The notes: generated by a model from the letters alone, not told the origin. Positions 1-9,217 are shown, numbered from the stretch's first letter. The stretch is 64,000 nucleotides of DNA from Lujinxingia litoralis (GCF_003260125.1 NZ_QHKO01000005.1:1-64000); one strand, 5' to 3'. Translations and numbers: made by a program.

Positions 1-217
1 GGCCTGTGGTGTCGAGCTATGACGCCGTGATGGCGGTTCATGGAGTGGATGGTGCCGGGTATCACCCTCGCCACACCCTCGACCCCACGCCCTTCTGCCC
101 GCGCCCGCGCTCCGCAGGGCGGGGGTGGGGTTATGCGGGGCGCGGGGGTTGCTTAGGTTTGGGAGCAGCGTCGACCACCTGGGTGGCGCTCAGGTTTTAC
201 GTCGAAGGAGCAGACCT

Positions 218-556
218 ATGGAGAACTTCAGACCCGAAACGATCAACGTGAACGACGCCCCGCGGGGCCAGGGCGATTATATGCGTGTGCTGGCGCGGGG
301 AGAGCACCTGGCCATGCGCATCTGGATCGAGGAGACCCCGGCGGATAAAGAGAGCGTCATGCACAGCCACGGCTACGAGACGGTGGGGTATGTGATTGAA
401 GGGCGCGCCCGGCTGCATTTTGAGGGGGATTCGGTGCTGCTTGAGCCGGGCGACTCGTGGCTGGTGCCCTCGAACACCAGCCATTGCTACGAGATTCTGG
501 AGGCATTCACCGCCATCGAGGCGACCAGCCCGCCCTCGGAGGCCCATCTCTCCTGA
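218..556 (+). CDS. small cupin-domain protein
   Basis: A 112-residue single-domain cupin without a signal peptide, so probably cytoplasmic. The start at 218 is chosen because AAGGAG lies 8 bases upstream and the cupin fold begins soon after; an upstream in-frame extension is low-complexity and lacks a ribosome site. Cupin motif 1 shows His49, His51 and Glu54, and motif 2 shows His89, which together form the usual four-ligand metal site. Glycines and prolines (LEPGD, residues 76-80) match the cupin_2 barrel. The substrate cannot be read from the sequence; such minimal cupins act as dioxygenases, isomerases or sensors. A bidirectional terminator follows within about 60 bases, so it looks monocistronic. 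Confidence 0.85.
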   Translation: MENFRPETINVNDAPRGQGDYMRVLARGEHLAMRIWIEETPADKESVMHSHGYETVGYVIEGRARLHFEGDSVLLEPGDSWLVPSNTSHCYEILEAFTAIEATSPPSEAHLS

Positions 557-618
557 AGGTAGGCGGGGGAATGGGCTGTCCGGCCCGGGGCGCGGCAGCC
601 CCTTTCCAGGCCCTGAAC

Positions 619-657
619 GAAAAAACCGCACCCCGGCGAGGGGGGCGGTTTTTTTTG
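619..657. terminator. bidirectional intrinsic terminator
   Basis: An A-run, the stem ACCGC/GCGGT around a C/G-rich loop, and then a long T-run (647-656) form a hairpin with U-tracts in both directions. It would end the cupin transcript on the plus strand and the reverse-strand gene remnant that stops at 685. Confidence 0.85.
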
Positions 658-684
658 TGGAGCGCCGGGCTCAGCAGGGTGCGC

Positions 685-903
685 TCAGCGCCGCGCGTTG
701 ACGCCGAGCATCAGGGGAGCATCACGTCCGCCCCCGGCGTTGTCGATGAAGGAGTTTAGGTCTTCGACGTCGCCGTTGATGGTGGCGCTGGCGCCCGCAG
801 CGTCCCGCACCTCCCCCCTCGCCCCTTCACCCTCGAAGGCGCTGCCTTTTTGTGCCCCGAGGGTGTAGGAGACAAGTGCCGCGGCCAGGGGGTTGCGGCG
901 AGT
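685..903 (-). pseudogene. 3' remnant of an unidentified reverse-strand gene
   Basis: Reading the reverse strand from 903 to a TGA at 685-687 gives about 72 residues of normal-looking, GC3-rich coding sequence, for example SATINGDVEDLNSFIDNAGG, ending LGVNARR. The frame is closed upstream by TAA at 904-906, and there is no ATG, GTG or TTG before the extreme C-terminus. It therefore cannot start as an independent gene. The terminator at 619-657 is correctly placed to end it. I read it as the tail of a gene whose 5' part was lost when the plus-strand SUFU gene came to lie beside it, or which was broken by a frameshift. The family is not recognised. Confidence 0.4.
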
Positions 904-931
904 TTACGATGATGCGGGTAGGGAGGCTGAA

Positions 932-1660
932 ATGAAGGATGAAGAGAGGGGCGACGCCCATAACGAGATGTCCCCCGGGGGCAGCGCGATCCTGCGGCAC
1001 GACTCGCCGCAACCCTCCAGTGGGTATGACGTGGCCTATGCCGATGATGAGCGGATCTGCGCGCATATCGAGGAGCATCTGGGGGAGATCGGGGTCGTGT
1101 GGCACGAGCTCGTCTCGTTCGGGGTGCACATCGATATTCATGTGGTCGAGCCCACCGAGGAGCGTCCTTTCGTGACGCTGGTGACCTCGGGGATGAGCGC
1201 GCGGCCGATGACGCTGCCCCCGGGGCTGGAGTCGCCCGAGGAGTGGCGTCTGGCGGAGCTGATGATGGTGCTGCCGCCCGACTGGGATTTGAGCGAGGAG
1301 GGCTTTGAGGATGAGCGCCACTACTGGCCGGTTCGTCTGCTGAAGTCGCTGGCGCGCCTGCCCGGCGATATGGATACCTGGCTGGGCTGGGGGCACTCCG
1401 TTCCCAACGGTCATCCGGCGGAGCCCTACGCGCCGGAGCAGCCCTTTAGCGGGGCGCTGGTGATTCCGCCGATCCTCTTCCCCGAGGCGTTTCGGATGGC
1501 CGGGGAGCCGCCGATCCGTCTCTTTCAGGTCGTGCCGGTGACCGACGCCGAGATGGAGATGAAGCTGAAACTCGGGTTGGATGCGGTGCTGGAGCGCCTG
1601 GAAGAGGTGTATCCCGAGATTTACGGGCCGCTTAACATTCGTCGGCCGGTGTTGGGGTGA
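932..1660 (+). CDS. Suppressor of fused (SUFU) family protein
   Basis: A 242-residue cytoplasmic protein. The block from about residue 45 to the end matches the bacterial SUFU domain: HELVSFGVHIDIHVVEP, then the family hallmark LVTSGMSARPM, a segment rich in PEEWRLAELMMVLPP, and a closing IYGPLNIRRPVLG. In animals the domain controls Gli transcription factors. In bacteria it usually stands alone and is thought to be an immunity-type or protein-interaction domain, often near polymorphic toxins, but no toxin is visible here. The ATG at 932 is preferred because GGGAGG sits 6-7 bases upstream; a TTG at 893 would add 13 poor residues. Confidence 0.8.
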   Translation: MKDEERGDAHNEMSPGGSAILRHDSPQPSSGYDVAYADDERICAHIEEHLGEIGVVWHELVSFGVHIDIHVVEPTEERPFVTLVTSGMSARPMTLPPGLESPEEWRLAELMMVLPPDWDLSEEGFEDERHYWPVRLLKSLARLPGDMDTWLGWGHSVPNGHPAEPYAPEQPFSGALVIPPILFPEAFRMAGEPPIRLFQVVPVTDAEMEMKLKLGLDAVLERLEEVYPEIYGPLNIRRPVLG

Positions 1661-2186
1661 GCGTTGGGGCGCCCGGGGGGCGTTGGGGGGGCCTGTAAAG
1701 GGCGCGCGGGGTCGTATCCTTCGGTGGTACATGCTGCGAATTCTGTGAATTGTGGATTGAAACCCGCCGGGGGGACGCCACGTTTAAAGGGCCGTAGGCC
1801 GTGAGCTGCGGCGTTGCAATCCGTCCTGCCTTTGTGCGCTGTGTGCGATCGTGGCTGTCGGGTTTAGCTGGATCGAGCGCAGCGCGTGCCGCGTTGTCAT
1901 GCCTCAACGTTGTCGCAAGCCTCGCCACGGTGGTGTGGCCTGGCTCGCGTCATGCTCGGGGTCCCATCCCTTAGCAGCTGCCTTGTGTTCGCGACGTCGT
2001 ACGCCTCGCCATGCCGTGCGGGGTTGCCGGGCGGCGCTGCGTGTGGGGGCCCTGGGGGGGATGTGGGGGAGGTTGTGTGCGGCCGAATGCTCTTCGACGC
2101 TGTGAAGCTGTGAAGGTGTTTTGTGCGAGCGAGCCCGCGCCTGCGAGCTCGCCAATGGATTGTCAGACATCCGGGGGGGATGAACG
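1661..2186. other. intergenic region, no gene recognised
   Basis: These 526 bases hold short open frames on both strands, but none has a ribosome site, a recognisable domain or consistent codon use. The GC content falls locally and TTG/GTG-rich segments appear (1830-2060), unlike neighbouring genes. No hairpin with a T-run, tRNA or repeat was seen. It probably contains the promoter and leader of the multicopper-oxidase operon. Confidence 0.5.
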
Positions 2187-5100
2187 ATGGAGAGATTTGG
2201 CTACGCGGCCGCGTGCGTAGGGCGTTCTTTTACTCGTCAGACACCAGGCTCATGGGGGCTCTGCCTGCTGGCCGTGGCACTTGCCGGGCTGGTGGGAAGT
2301 GGGTGTGTGGACTGGAATGACGACGAGGACAACAACGCTGCGGGGATATCGGAGGAGGGGCCCCGGGTGATAGAGGGGCCGGGAGCCCGGCGCCCCGGGG
2401 GTGAGGGGCGCCCCGGGGGGCCGGCGTTGCCGGAGCCGGAGGAAGAGCCGGTAAGCTGTGAGCGGGTGATCAAGGCGGATGTGGTCGCCATCGATCAGAT
2501 CTATGTCTACAACCGCTACGGCAGCTACAACCCCTTTGGGATGATGTACGCGCTGCGCCGCGATGTGGTGGCGCTGGAGGGGGATACGCCCGGGCCGGGC
2601 AACGCGCGCTTAAGGGATGGGAAGCGGCCGCGGCCGCTGGTGTTGCGGGCCAACGAGGGGGATTGCCTCGATATTCAGTTTGAGAACTGGCTCAACCCGG
2701 AGCAGTGCCGCGCGCCGATCGAGGGGAATCCGGCGTTTTTTCGCAGCGACCGGGGGCCCGGGGAGTGCGACCAGTCGGATACGCCGGCGACGCGCGCGGT
2801 GTCGGTGCAGGTCAACGGGATGCAGTACCTGGGGATTGAGGACAACGGGGCGCATGTGGGCTTTAACGCCACGCGTCTGGTGGCGCCGGGGGAGCAGGCG
2901 AACTACCGCCTCTATGCCGAGAAGGAGGGGACGTACCTGATGCGCAGCATGGGGGCGGTCACCGGCGGCCAGGGGCTGGGGGCGACCACTGCGCTGGGGC
3001 TCTTTGGGGCGGTGAACGTGCAGCCGCAGGGAGCGCGCTGGTTCCGCTCCCAGATCACCCATGAGGAGATGTTGCGGGCGGCGCGCATGGTCGATGACGC
3101 GATGCTCTTAAACCCCGATGACACCCCCCAGATCGACTACAACGCCGAGCATCAGGGGGTGCCGGTGCTCTCGATGCTCAACGCCAACCTGGAGATCGTG
3201 CATTCGGACCTGACGGCGATCATCGCCGGGTTTGAGCCCACGCGACACAGCCCGGTGTACCGCGGGGAGCGCGCGTATCGGGAGTTCACGATCATCTTTC
3301 ATGATGAGGCCAAGGTGGTGCAGGCCTTTGAGGAGCTGGACCACAACCCCACGCTCAAGGGGCTGGCCGACCACGCGGCGATCAACTACGGGATCGCCGG
3401 GGCCGGCGCGATGGTGCTGGGGAATCGCAAGGGGATCGGGCCGAATACGGAGTGCATCAACTGCAAGTTTGAGGAGTTCTTCATGGCCTCCTGGCCCAAC
3501 GGCGACCCGGCGATGAACGTGCGCCTCGATGAGGAGGGCACGGCGGTGGAGGCGCTCTGGCCCGACGATCCGTCGAACGTCTACCACAGCTACGTGCGCG
3601 ACCCGGTGCGCATCCGCAACCTGCATGCCGGGCCCCGGGAGACCCATGTATTCCACCTCCACGGCAACCAGTGGCTGCGCTCACCGGATGACGATCAGTC
3701 GGCCTACACCGATTCCCAGACGCTCGGTCCCGGGGACGCCTTCACCTACGACATCGCCCACGGGGGCTCGGGGAACCGCAACCTCTCGCCGGGCGACAAC
3801 ATCTTCCACTGCCACCTCTACCCGCATTTTGCCGGGGGGATGTGGGGGCTATGGCGCAATCATGATGTGTTTGAGGACGGGAGCATCGATCGCTACCTGC
3901 CCGACGGGGAGATTCATTGCGGCACGCCGACCCCGGCGCTGGTGCCGCTGCCGACGCGGGCGATTCCGCCGCTGCCGACCTATGAGACGACCCAGGTGTA
4001 TGTGGACGGCAAGCTGCAGGATCGCCCGGCGATGCCGGGCTACCCCTTCTACATCGCGGCGGTGGGCGGCAAGCGCGCGCCGCTCAACCCGCTGGTCCAT
4101 GTGGAGGACGGGGGGCTGGGGCGCCATCTGGTGATGGGCGCGCCGGAGGGGGGCGTGGTGTACGGGGAGCGCGGCCCCTTTGACGTGAAGATTCAGGAGG
4201 CTCACGTCAAGCTCCTGCCCGATGAGGGGCTGCCCGGGGAGCAGGACGCGATGCTCTACCACGAGGGGGGCTTTCCGGGGGCGGTAAGTGCGACGACGCC
4301 TTACGGATTTGAGGCCAGGGCTTACCCGGCGTATCTGCCCGACGGTCAGCCAGGGCAGTGGTTTGTGAACGGCAAGCCGCGGCGAAAGGGGGCTCCCTTT
4401 GCCAACCCCTGTCCGGCGGATGCGCCGGTGCGGCGTTACCGGATGGCGGCGATCGAGACGGAGATCGTGACCAACAAGGCCGGCTGGCGCGACCCGCAGG
4501 GGCGGATCTACGTGCTGGAGGAGGACATTGAGGCCACGCTCTCGGGGGAGCGGCCGACCGAGCCGCTGGTGATTCGCGCGAACTCCGGGGATTGCCTGGA
4601 GGTCGAGCTTACCAACCTGATGCCGGCGCATCTGGAAGAGGATGATTTCCAGATGTTCACCTCGGCGGACATGGTGGGGCTGCACATGCACCAGGTGAAA
4701 TTCGATATGGGATCGGACGGGGGCATGAACGGCTTTAACTACGAGAACGGCAGCCACTCCCCGGAAGAGGTGGCGATGATGGTGGCGGCGATCAACGCCG
4801 CCGGCGGCGCCTTTGTCGGGGGCGATGGCCTGGATGCGTCTGGCGATCGGGTGGAGCTGGAGCTGACGCCGCACCCGCGCCTGGGGGTGATGGGGGCGCA
4901 GACGGTGCAGCAGGTCTACTGGGTGGACCCGGTGCTCGACGATGAGGGCAACGACCGCACGGTGGGTGCGTCCTTCTTTCACGATCATATGTCGGCGGCG
5001 AGCTGGCAGCAGCATGGGATGTACGGGATGTTGGTGGCGGAGCCGGCCGGTTCGCGCTGGCGCGATCCGCAGACTGGCGAGCTGTACGGGACGCGGGTCG

Positions 5101-7151
5101 ACGGGGGGCCGACGAGCTATCGGGCGGACATTCTGACGGCCAACGCCGAGGATAGCTTTCGGGAGTTTGCGCTGGCGCTGGCGGACTTTGCGCTCCTCTA
5201 CGATGGGGATCGGCCGGTGAACCCGCCGATTCAAAAGGAAGAAGACCTGCCCTGGGCGATTGGCCATGAGGATGAGCCCCGGCCGGAGGCGATCTCGGCC
5301 AGCGATCCGGGCACGATGCTGATCAACTACCGTCAGGAGCCGCTGCCCCTGCGCGTGGGGGAGCAGGGGCCTGAGGGCTGGCAGCAGAAGGCCGGGGAAG
5401 AGGGGGATATGGCGCAGGCCTTCAGCTCGGTGATTCACGGGGATCCGGCCACGCCGCTTTTGCGGGCGTACAGCGGGGACCGGGTGAAGCTGCGTCTGGT
5501 GCAGGCCGCCCATGAGGAGCAGCACGTCTTCGGGGTGTTTGGCCAGAAGTGGTTGCGCGAGCCGGACCATCCGGACAGCGGGTATGTGGCCGCCCAGCAG
5601 ATCGGGCTTTCGGAGAACTTCACCGCCGACCTGGGGCCGATGGCCGCCTCCTATGAGGAGGTGAGCGATTACCTCTACGGGAGCTTCCCGACCGATGACC
5701 TGTGGAGCGGGATGTGGGGGCTCTTAAGGGTGTTCCGCGACGCGCAGCCCGACCTTCTGCCTCTGCCGGAGACGAATGCGCGGAGCTGGCCCGGGCGTCG
5801 CCCGCGGGTCTGCCCGCCGGGAGCGCCGAAGCGGCGCTATACGGTGCACGCGATTCTGGCCCGGGGGAACCTGCCCGATGACCGGCTCACCTACAACGCG
5901 ACCTACGATCTCTATGACCCCGACGCGATTCTCTTTGTGAAGGAGGAGCATCTGGAGGATCTGCGGGCGGGGCGTCGGGCGCCGGAGCCCCTGGTGCTGC
6001 GGGCGGCGGCGGGGGAGTGCATCAAGGTGCGGCTGGTCAACGAGCTTCCCGAGGAGATGCCGCCCTCGTCGCTGCACTTCAACTTCAACCCGCCCATTGT
6101 GGATAAGTTCAATACGAACCAGATTCGCACCTCCAACCACGTGTCCTTGCAGCCGCAGTTTGTGACCCATGACGTCCATCGCGGCGGCGGGGCCAACGTG
6201 GGCCTCAACCGCGAGCAGACGGTGCCGCCCGGGGAGGAGCGTCAGTTTGACTGGTACGCCGGGGTGTGGTCGCAGGGCCGCAAGGGGATTGTATCGACGC
6301 CGATTGAGTTCGGGGCGATCAATCTGCGCAGCATGGCCGACGTGGTGAACCACGGGGTGCACGGGGCGATGGGGGCGTTGATCGTGGAGCCGCTGGGCGC
6401 CAGCTGGGAGAGCGATGCGGACACCGACGCCCAGGCCACGGTGAGTTATGTGGATAGCCGGGGGCATCAGCGTACCTTCCGCGAGTTTGTGATGGTGCTC
6501 CAGGACGAGATCGCCCTGCATTCGGGGAACCCGGTCTTTCAGGGGGGCGATCCGCTGGAGCCGACGGTGCTGCGCAATAATGTGGGCGCCGATGACGCCG
6601 AGGAGTCCGGGCATAAGGGCTTTAACTACCGCACCGAGCCGCTGTGGGCGCGTCTGGGGGTGCCCCCGGATTACGGTGAGAACGCGCTCAATGATCTGCA
6701 GCAGTACGACCTCTTGAGCTCGGCGGTGCACGGCGATCCGGCCACGCCGGTCTTCCGGGCCGAGCCCGGCGACAACCTGCGGGTGCGGGTGCTGCTGCCC
6801 TCGGGGCATCCGCGTCAGCACGCGATCGGGTTACTGGGAGCCACCTGGCCGGTGGCCACCGCCCAGACCGGCTCGTTCTCGCAGGTGCTCGGCGCCAATG
6901 AGTCGACCTTCTACACCGGGAGCGACGGGGGGCTGGCGGCCGGTAAGGCCTCCAACCTGATACCGCTGCACGGAGCCGGGGGCCCCTTTAAGGTACGTGG
7001 GGACTTTTTGCTCTTTGATCAGGCGAGCATCCATTTTTATGGCGGCACCTGGGGGCTGATGCGGGTGGGGAGTGGGCCGGGGCTGGATGTGGCCTCGGAG
7101 GATGCGCCGGCGGAGTCTGCGTCGGCGGACGATACCCCGGAGGAGCGCTGA
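2187..7151 (+). CDS. giant three-unit multicopper oxidase lipoprotein
   Basis: A 1,654-residue exported protein. The N-terminus has a basic/hydrophobic signal ending in LVGSGC (Cys near 39), so it is probably a lipoprotein. Three tandem cupredoxin units follow (about 85-590, 740-1190 and 1200-1630), each opening with a PLVLRA-x2-G-[D/E]-C block. Unit 1 has the multicopper-oxidase L3 motif (His487, His490, His492) and L4 motif (His541-Cys542-His543, His547, Met552). Unit 2 has the L1-type HMH (His833, His835) and L2-type HDH (His932, His934). Unit 3 keeps only the fold. A complete type 1 plus trinuclear copper site is thus possible, but in the permuted order L3-L4-L1-L2. The size recalls bacterial Mn(II) oxidases, but the substrate is unknown. 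Its TGA overlaps the ATG of the next gene. Confidence 0.85.
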   Translation: MERFGYAAACVGRSFTRQTPGSWGLCLLAVALAGLVGSGCVDWNDDEDNNAAGISEEGPRVIEGPGARRPGGEGRPGGPALPEPEEEPVSCERVIKADVVAIDQIYVYNRYGSYNPFGMMYALRRDVVALEGDTPGPGNARLRDGKRPRPLVLRANEGDCLDIQFENWLNPEQCRAPIEGNPAFFRSDRGPGECDQSDTPATRAVSVQVNGMQYLGIEDNGAHVGFNATRLVAPGEQANYRLYAEKEGTYLMRSMGAVTGGQGLGATTALGLFGAVNVQPQGARWFRSQITHEEMLRAARMVDDAMLLNPDDTPQIDYNAEHQGVPVLSMLNANLEIVHSDLTAIIAGFEPTRHSPVYRGERAYREFTIIFHDEAKVVQAFEELDHNPTLKGLADHAAINYGIAGAGAMVLGNRKGIGPNTECINCKFEEFFMASWPNGDPAMNVRLDEEGTAVEALWPDDPSNVYHSYVRDPVRIRNLHAGPRETHVFHLHGNQWLRSPDDDQSAYTDSQTLGPGDAFTYDIAHGGSGNRNLSPGDNIFHCHLYPHFAGGMWGLWRNHDVFEDGSIDRYLPDGEIHCGTPTPALVPLPTRAIPPLPTYETTQVYVDGKLQDRPAMPGYPFYIAAVGGKRAPLNPLVHVEDGGLGRHLVMGAPEGGVVYGERGPFDVKIQEAHVKLLPDEGLPGEQDAMLYHEGGFPGAVSATTPYGFEARAYPAYLPDGQPGQWFVNGKPRRKGAPFANPCPADAPVRRYRMAAIETEIVTNKAGWRDPQGRIYVLEEDIEATLSGERPTEPLVIRANSGDCLEVELTNLMPAHLEEDDFQMFTSADMVGLHMHQVKFDMGSDGGMNGFNYENGSHSPEEVAMMVAAINAAGGAFVGGDGLDASGDRVELELTPHPRLGVMGAQTVQQVYWVDPVLDDEGNDRTVGASFFHDHMSAASWQQHGMYGMLVAEPAGSRWRDPQTGELYGTRVDGGPTSYRADILTANAEDSFREFALALADFALLYDGDRPVNPPIQKEEDLPWAIGHEDEPRPEAISASDPGTMLINYRQEPLPLRVGEQGPEGWQQKAGEEGDMAQAFSSVIHGDPATPLLRAYSGDRVKLRLVQAAHEEQHVFGVFGQKWLREPDHPDSGYVAAQQIGLSENFTADLGPMAASYEEVSDYLYGSFPTDDLWSGMWGLLRVFRDAQPDLLPLPETNARSWPGRRPRVCPPGAPKRRYTVHAILARGNLPDDRLTYNATYDLYDPDAILFVKEEHLEDLRAGRRAPEPLVLRAAAGECIKVRLVNELPEEMPPSSLHFNFNPPIVDKFNTNQIRTSNHVSLQPQFVTHDVHRGGGANVGLNREQTVPPGEERQFDWYAGVWSQGRKGIVSTPIEFGAINLRSMADVVNHGVHGAMGALIVEPLGASWESDADTDAQATVSYVDSRGHQRTFREFVMVLQDEIALHSGNPVFQGGDPLEPTVLRNNVGADDAEESGHKGFNYRTEPLWARLGVPPDYGENALNDLQQYDLLSSAVHGDPATPVFRAEPGDNLRVRVLLPSGHPRQHAIGLLGATWPVATAQTGSFSQVLGANESTFYTGSDGGLAAGKASNLIPLHGAGGPFKVRGDFLLFDQASIHFYGGTWGLMRVGSGPGLDVASEDAPAESASADDTPEER

Positions 7152-8809
7152 TGGGGGCATGGCATCGATGGGCGGCGACGGCAGTCGCCGCCGGCGCACT
7201 GGCCACCGCCCTGGGGGTGGCCGCCGGAGGCGCGCTGCTGGCGAGTCAGGCAGGCATGGAGGTGGCGGCCGCCGGCTCTTCCGGGGAGGCGCCGCCTTCC
7301 CGGGAGGCCCCTTCCCGGGAGGCCCCCACCAGGTTCTCGGCGTTGGTGGCCGGGGTGATGACGCCGGCGTTGGAACTGGAGCGCGGCCATGCTCCCGAGG
7401 TCTGGGAGCATGAGGGGATGCATATCTCCTTGACGCTTGATGCCGCCGAGCGCGGGCCGATCGCTCGCCTGGTCATCACCGACGCTGAGGGCGGGGAGCC
7501 GGTGCGGGGGTTAACGCCCCGGGCCTGGCTGGATGGGCCGGGGGAGGATGGCCCGCTGAAGGGGGCAGCCTGTGGCGCCCGGGTGCAGGAGCTGAAGGGC
7601 GGGGGGCTTGCGGATCGCGCGGAGGTCGATCTCAACGGGTTGCGCGTGATGCTGCTCAACGACGACCACACGTTGAGCGTGGTCAACCCGCAGATCGCGC
7701 TCAAACAGACCCGGCTGGAGGCGCTGCTGAGGCTTCCGGGGGAGGTGGCCGACTGGGCGTTGCATCCCGACGGGCGCTCGCTCTACCTGTCGATTCCCGA
7801 GTTAAAGCAGGTGCTGGTGGTGGAGACACAGGGTTTTGGGGTGGCGTCGACCCTGGCGCTCGATCAGGCGCCGGGGGCGTTGGCGGTGTCACCCGATGGC
7901 CGGCATCTGTGGGTGGGGGGCGCCGGGGCCGAGGCGTCGGCGCTGCGTGTGATCGACACCTACGATGACCGGGTGGTGGAGGAGGTGGAGGTGGGGCCGG
8001 GGCCGCATCAGGTGGTGTTTTCGCATGGCGGCCACCGGGTGTGGGTGGCCGGGGAGTCTCTGGATGAGCTGGTGGCGATCGACGGCGTGTCGCGCCGGCG
8101 AGTGGGGGCGGTGGCCGTGGGCAAAGGGGTTGTGTCGTTGGTGCGCGGCGGCGACTACCTGGTGGTGGCGCGGCGCGATGGGGAGGTGCGTCTTTTTGAT
8201 GTGCAGCGAGGCGCCGAGGCGCGGGTGCCGCTGGCGGCCGGCGTCGCGAGGCTGGATGTGGCGCCCGGGGGGCGTTGGGCCTTTGCGATGCAGCCGGGCC
8301 TCAAGCAGGTGAGCGTGATCGACCTTGCGCGGGCCACCTCGCCAGGGGCGTTTCGGGGAATCGAGGCGCCGGAGAAGGTCGTGTTTACCAAAAACTTTGC
8401 CTACATCGAGAGCGCGGCTGGCGCGCAGCTGGGGATGGTTGCGCTGGACGCTCTGGCAGTTGGCGAGCCGAGCCTGCAGTGGGTGTCGCTGGCGGGTTTG
8501 CCGGGGGCTCGGCGCGGTGGTCGCGGGGAGCGTGCGGCCGGTCTGAGCGGCGTTAGGGGCCCGGCGGGGAGGTCGCTCTTTGTGGCCTCCCCCGCGCAGC
8601 GGGCGATTGTGGTGCTGGGGGAGGGGCAACGCGGGCTGCTGGGGCGGATCGACAACCGTGTGGGAACGCCGCGGGCGCTGATGCTCCTGGATCGTTCGCT
8701 CAAGGAGGAGGCCCCGGGGGTGTACAGCACTGCCGCGGCGCTGGATCTGGCCAGCCCCCGGGCGCTCCGACTGGACCTGGGCGGCGGAATCGGGGCGTTT
8801 TGCTTCTGA
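7151..8809 (+). CDS. exported YncE-like beta-propeller partner of the multicopper oxidase
   Basis: A 552-residue protein starting inside the stop codon of the oxidase (TGATG overlap), so the two are translationally coupled. Residues 8-33 are a hydrophobic signal or anchor. A Ser/Pro/Glu linker with repeated PSREAP follows. The middle (about 190-480) has repeating blades such as LAVSPDGRHLWVGG and VDWALHPDGR-type turns, as in YVTN/YncE or cytochrome d1-like propellers, but no CXXCH heme motif. The last 30 residues (GVYSTAAALDLASPRALRLDL..AFCF) form an Ig-like tail ending in Cys-Phe. Tight coupling suggests a structural or electron/metal-relay partner of the oxidase in the periplasm or on the surface; that role is inferred. 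Confidence 0.75.
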   Translation: MGAWHRWAATAVAAGALATALGVAAGGALLASQAGMEVAAAGSSGEAPPSREAPSREAPTRFSALVAGVMTPALELERGHAPEVWEHEGMHISLTLDAAERGPIARLVITDAEGGEPVRGLTPRAWLDGPGEDGPLKGAACGARVQELKGGGLADRAEVDLNGLRVMLLNDDHTLSVVNPQIALKQTRLEALLRLPGEVADWALHPDGRSLYLSIPELKQVLVVETQGFGVASTLALDQAPGALAVSPDGRHLWVGGAGAEASALRVIDTYDDRVVEEVEVGPGPHQVVFSHGGHRVWVAGESLDELVAIDGVSRRRVGAVAVGKGVVSLVRGGDYLVVARRDGEVRLFDVQRGAEARVPLAAGVARLDVAPGGRWAFAMQPGLKQVSVIDLARATSPGAFRGIEAPEKVVFTKNFAYIESAAGAQLGMVALDALAVGEPSLQWVSLAGLPGARRGGRGERAAGLSGVRGPAGRSLFVASPAQRAIVVLGEGQRGLLGRIDNRVGTPRALMLLDRSLKEEAPGVYSTAAALDLASPRALRLDLGGGIGAFCF

Positions 8810-8862
8810 GGCCTCGGGAGCATGCAGGGCAGCTGTGCGTCCATCTCGCGCCAACCCCGTGG

Positions 8863-9033
8863 CTAAGGCTCGGCGATGTCTGGCGCGGAGTCGGTGTCGC
8901 TGTGGTCGAGAGAGGTGTCAGCGTTTCCGGCATCGGTGCTGGTCTGGGCCGGGGGAAGGTCGTCGGAGCAGGCCAGCGACGCGCCCAGGGCAACCATGGC
9001 GATGAGCTTCGTGGGGAAGCGCGTGTTGAACAT
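8863..9033 (-). CDS. very small acidic lipoprotein
   Basis: A 56-residue reverse-strand ORF starting at an ATG (9033-9031) with GGAG about 8 bases upstream and ending at TAG (8865-8863). The N-terminus is MFNTRFPTKLIAMVALGASL followed by Ala-Cys, a short signal peptide with Cys22 as a plausible, slightly atypical lipobox. The mature part is only 35 residues, rich in Asp, Ser and Thr. It converges on the beta-propeller gene. Function unknown. The signal-peptide pattern, ribosome site and sensible codon use argue that it is real. Confidence 0.6.
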   Translation of the reverse strand: MFNTRFPTKLIAMVALGASLACSDDLPPAQTSTDAGNADTSLDHSDTDSAPDIAEP

Positions 9034-9074
9034 GATGCTCTCCGAAGGTTGGGGCAGCGGTGATGCCGAACCCG

Positions 9075-9101
9075 TTGACCGATTTGACCGATTTGACCGA
9101 T
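9075..9101. repeat. three tandem 9-bp direct repeats (TTGACCGAT)
   Basis: Three perfect back-to-back copies of TTGACCGAT. They lie about 42 bases upstream of the small reverse-strand lipoprotein gene and about 117 bases upstream of the forward TGA-interrupted ORF. This could be an iteron-like operator or slippage; no partner regulator is visible. Confidence 0.6.
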
Positions 9102-9217
9102 GCCCGGAGGGCGCCCGTGTTCAGCGATGGGGCTCAAGACCTTTTTCGAGCGCCTCGCCGATGGCGGTGTTACGCTGCCGGCCCCTGTGTCTACGAAACC
9201 CGTAAAGTAGGTATGTT

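Noticed and set aside
1851..2113. Overlapping short ORFs between the SUFU and oxidase genes
   Set aside because: No ribosome sites, domains or consistent coding signal; composition is Cys/Trp/Arg-rich as in random GC-rich frames.
3849..5570. 573-codon reverse frame opposite the multicopper oxidase
   Set aside because: Antisense shadow with biased His/Arg/Leu composition and no recognisable protein features.
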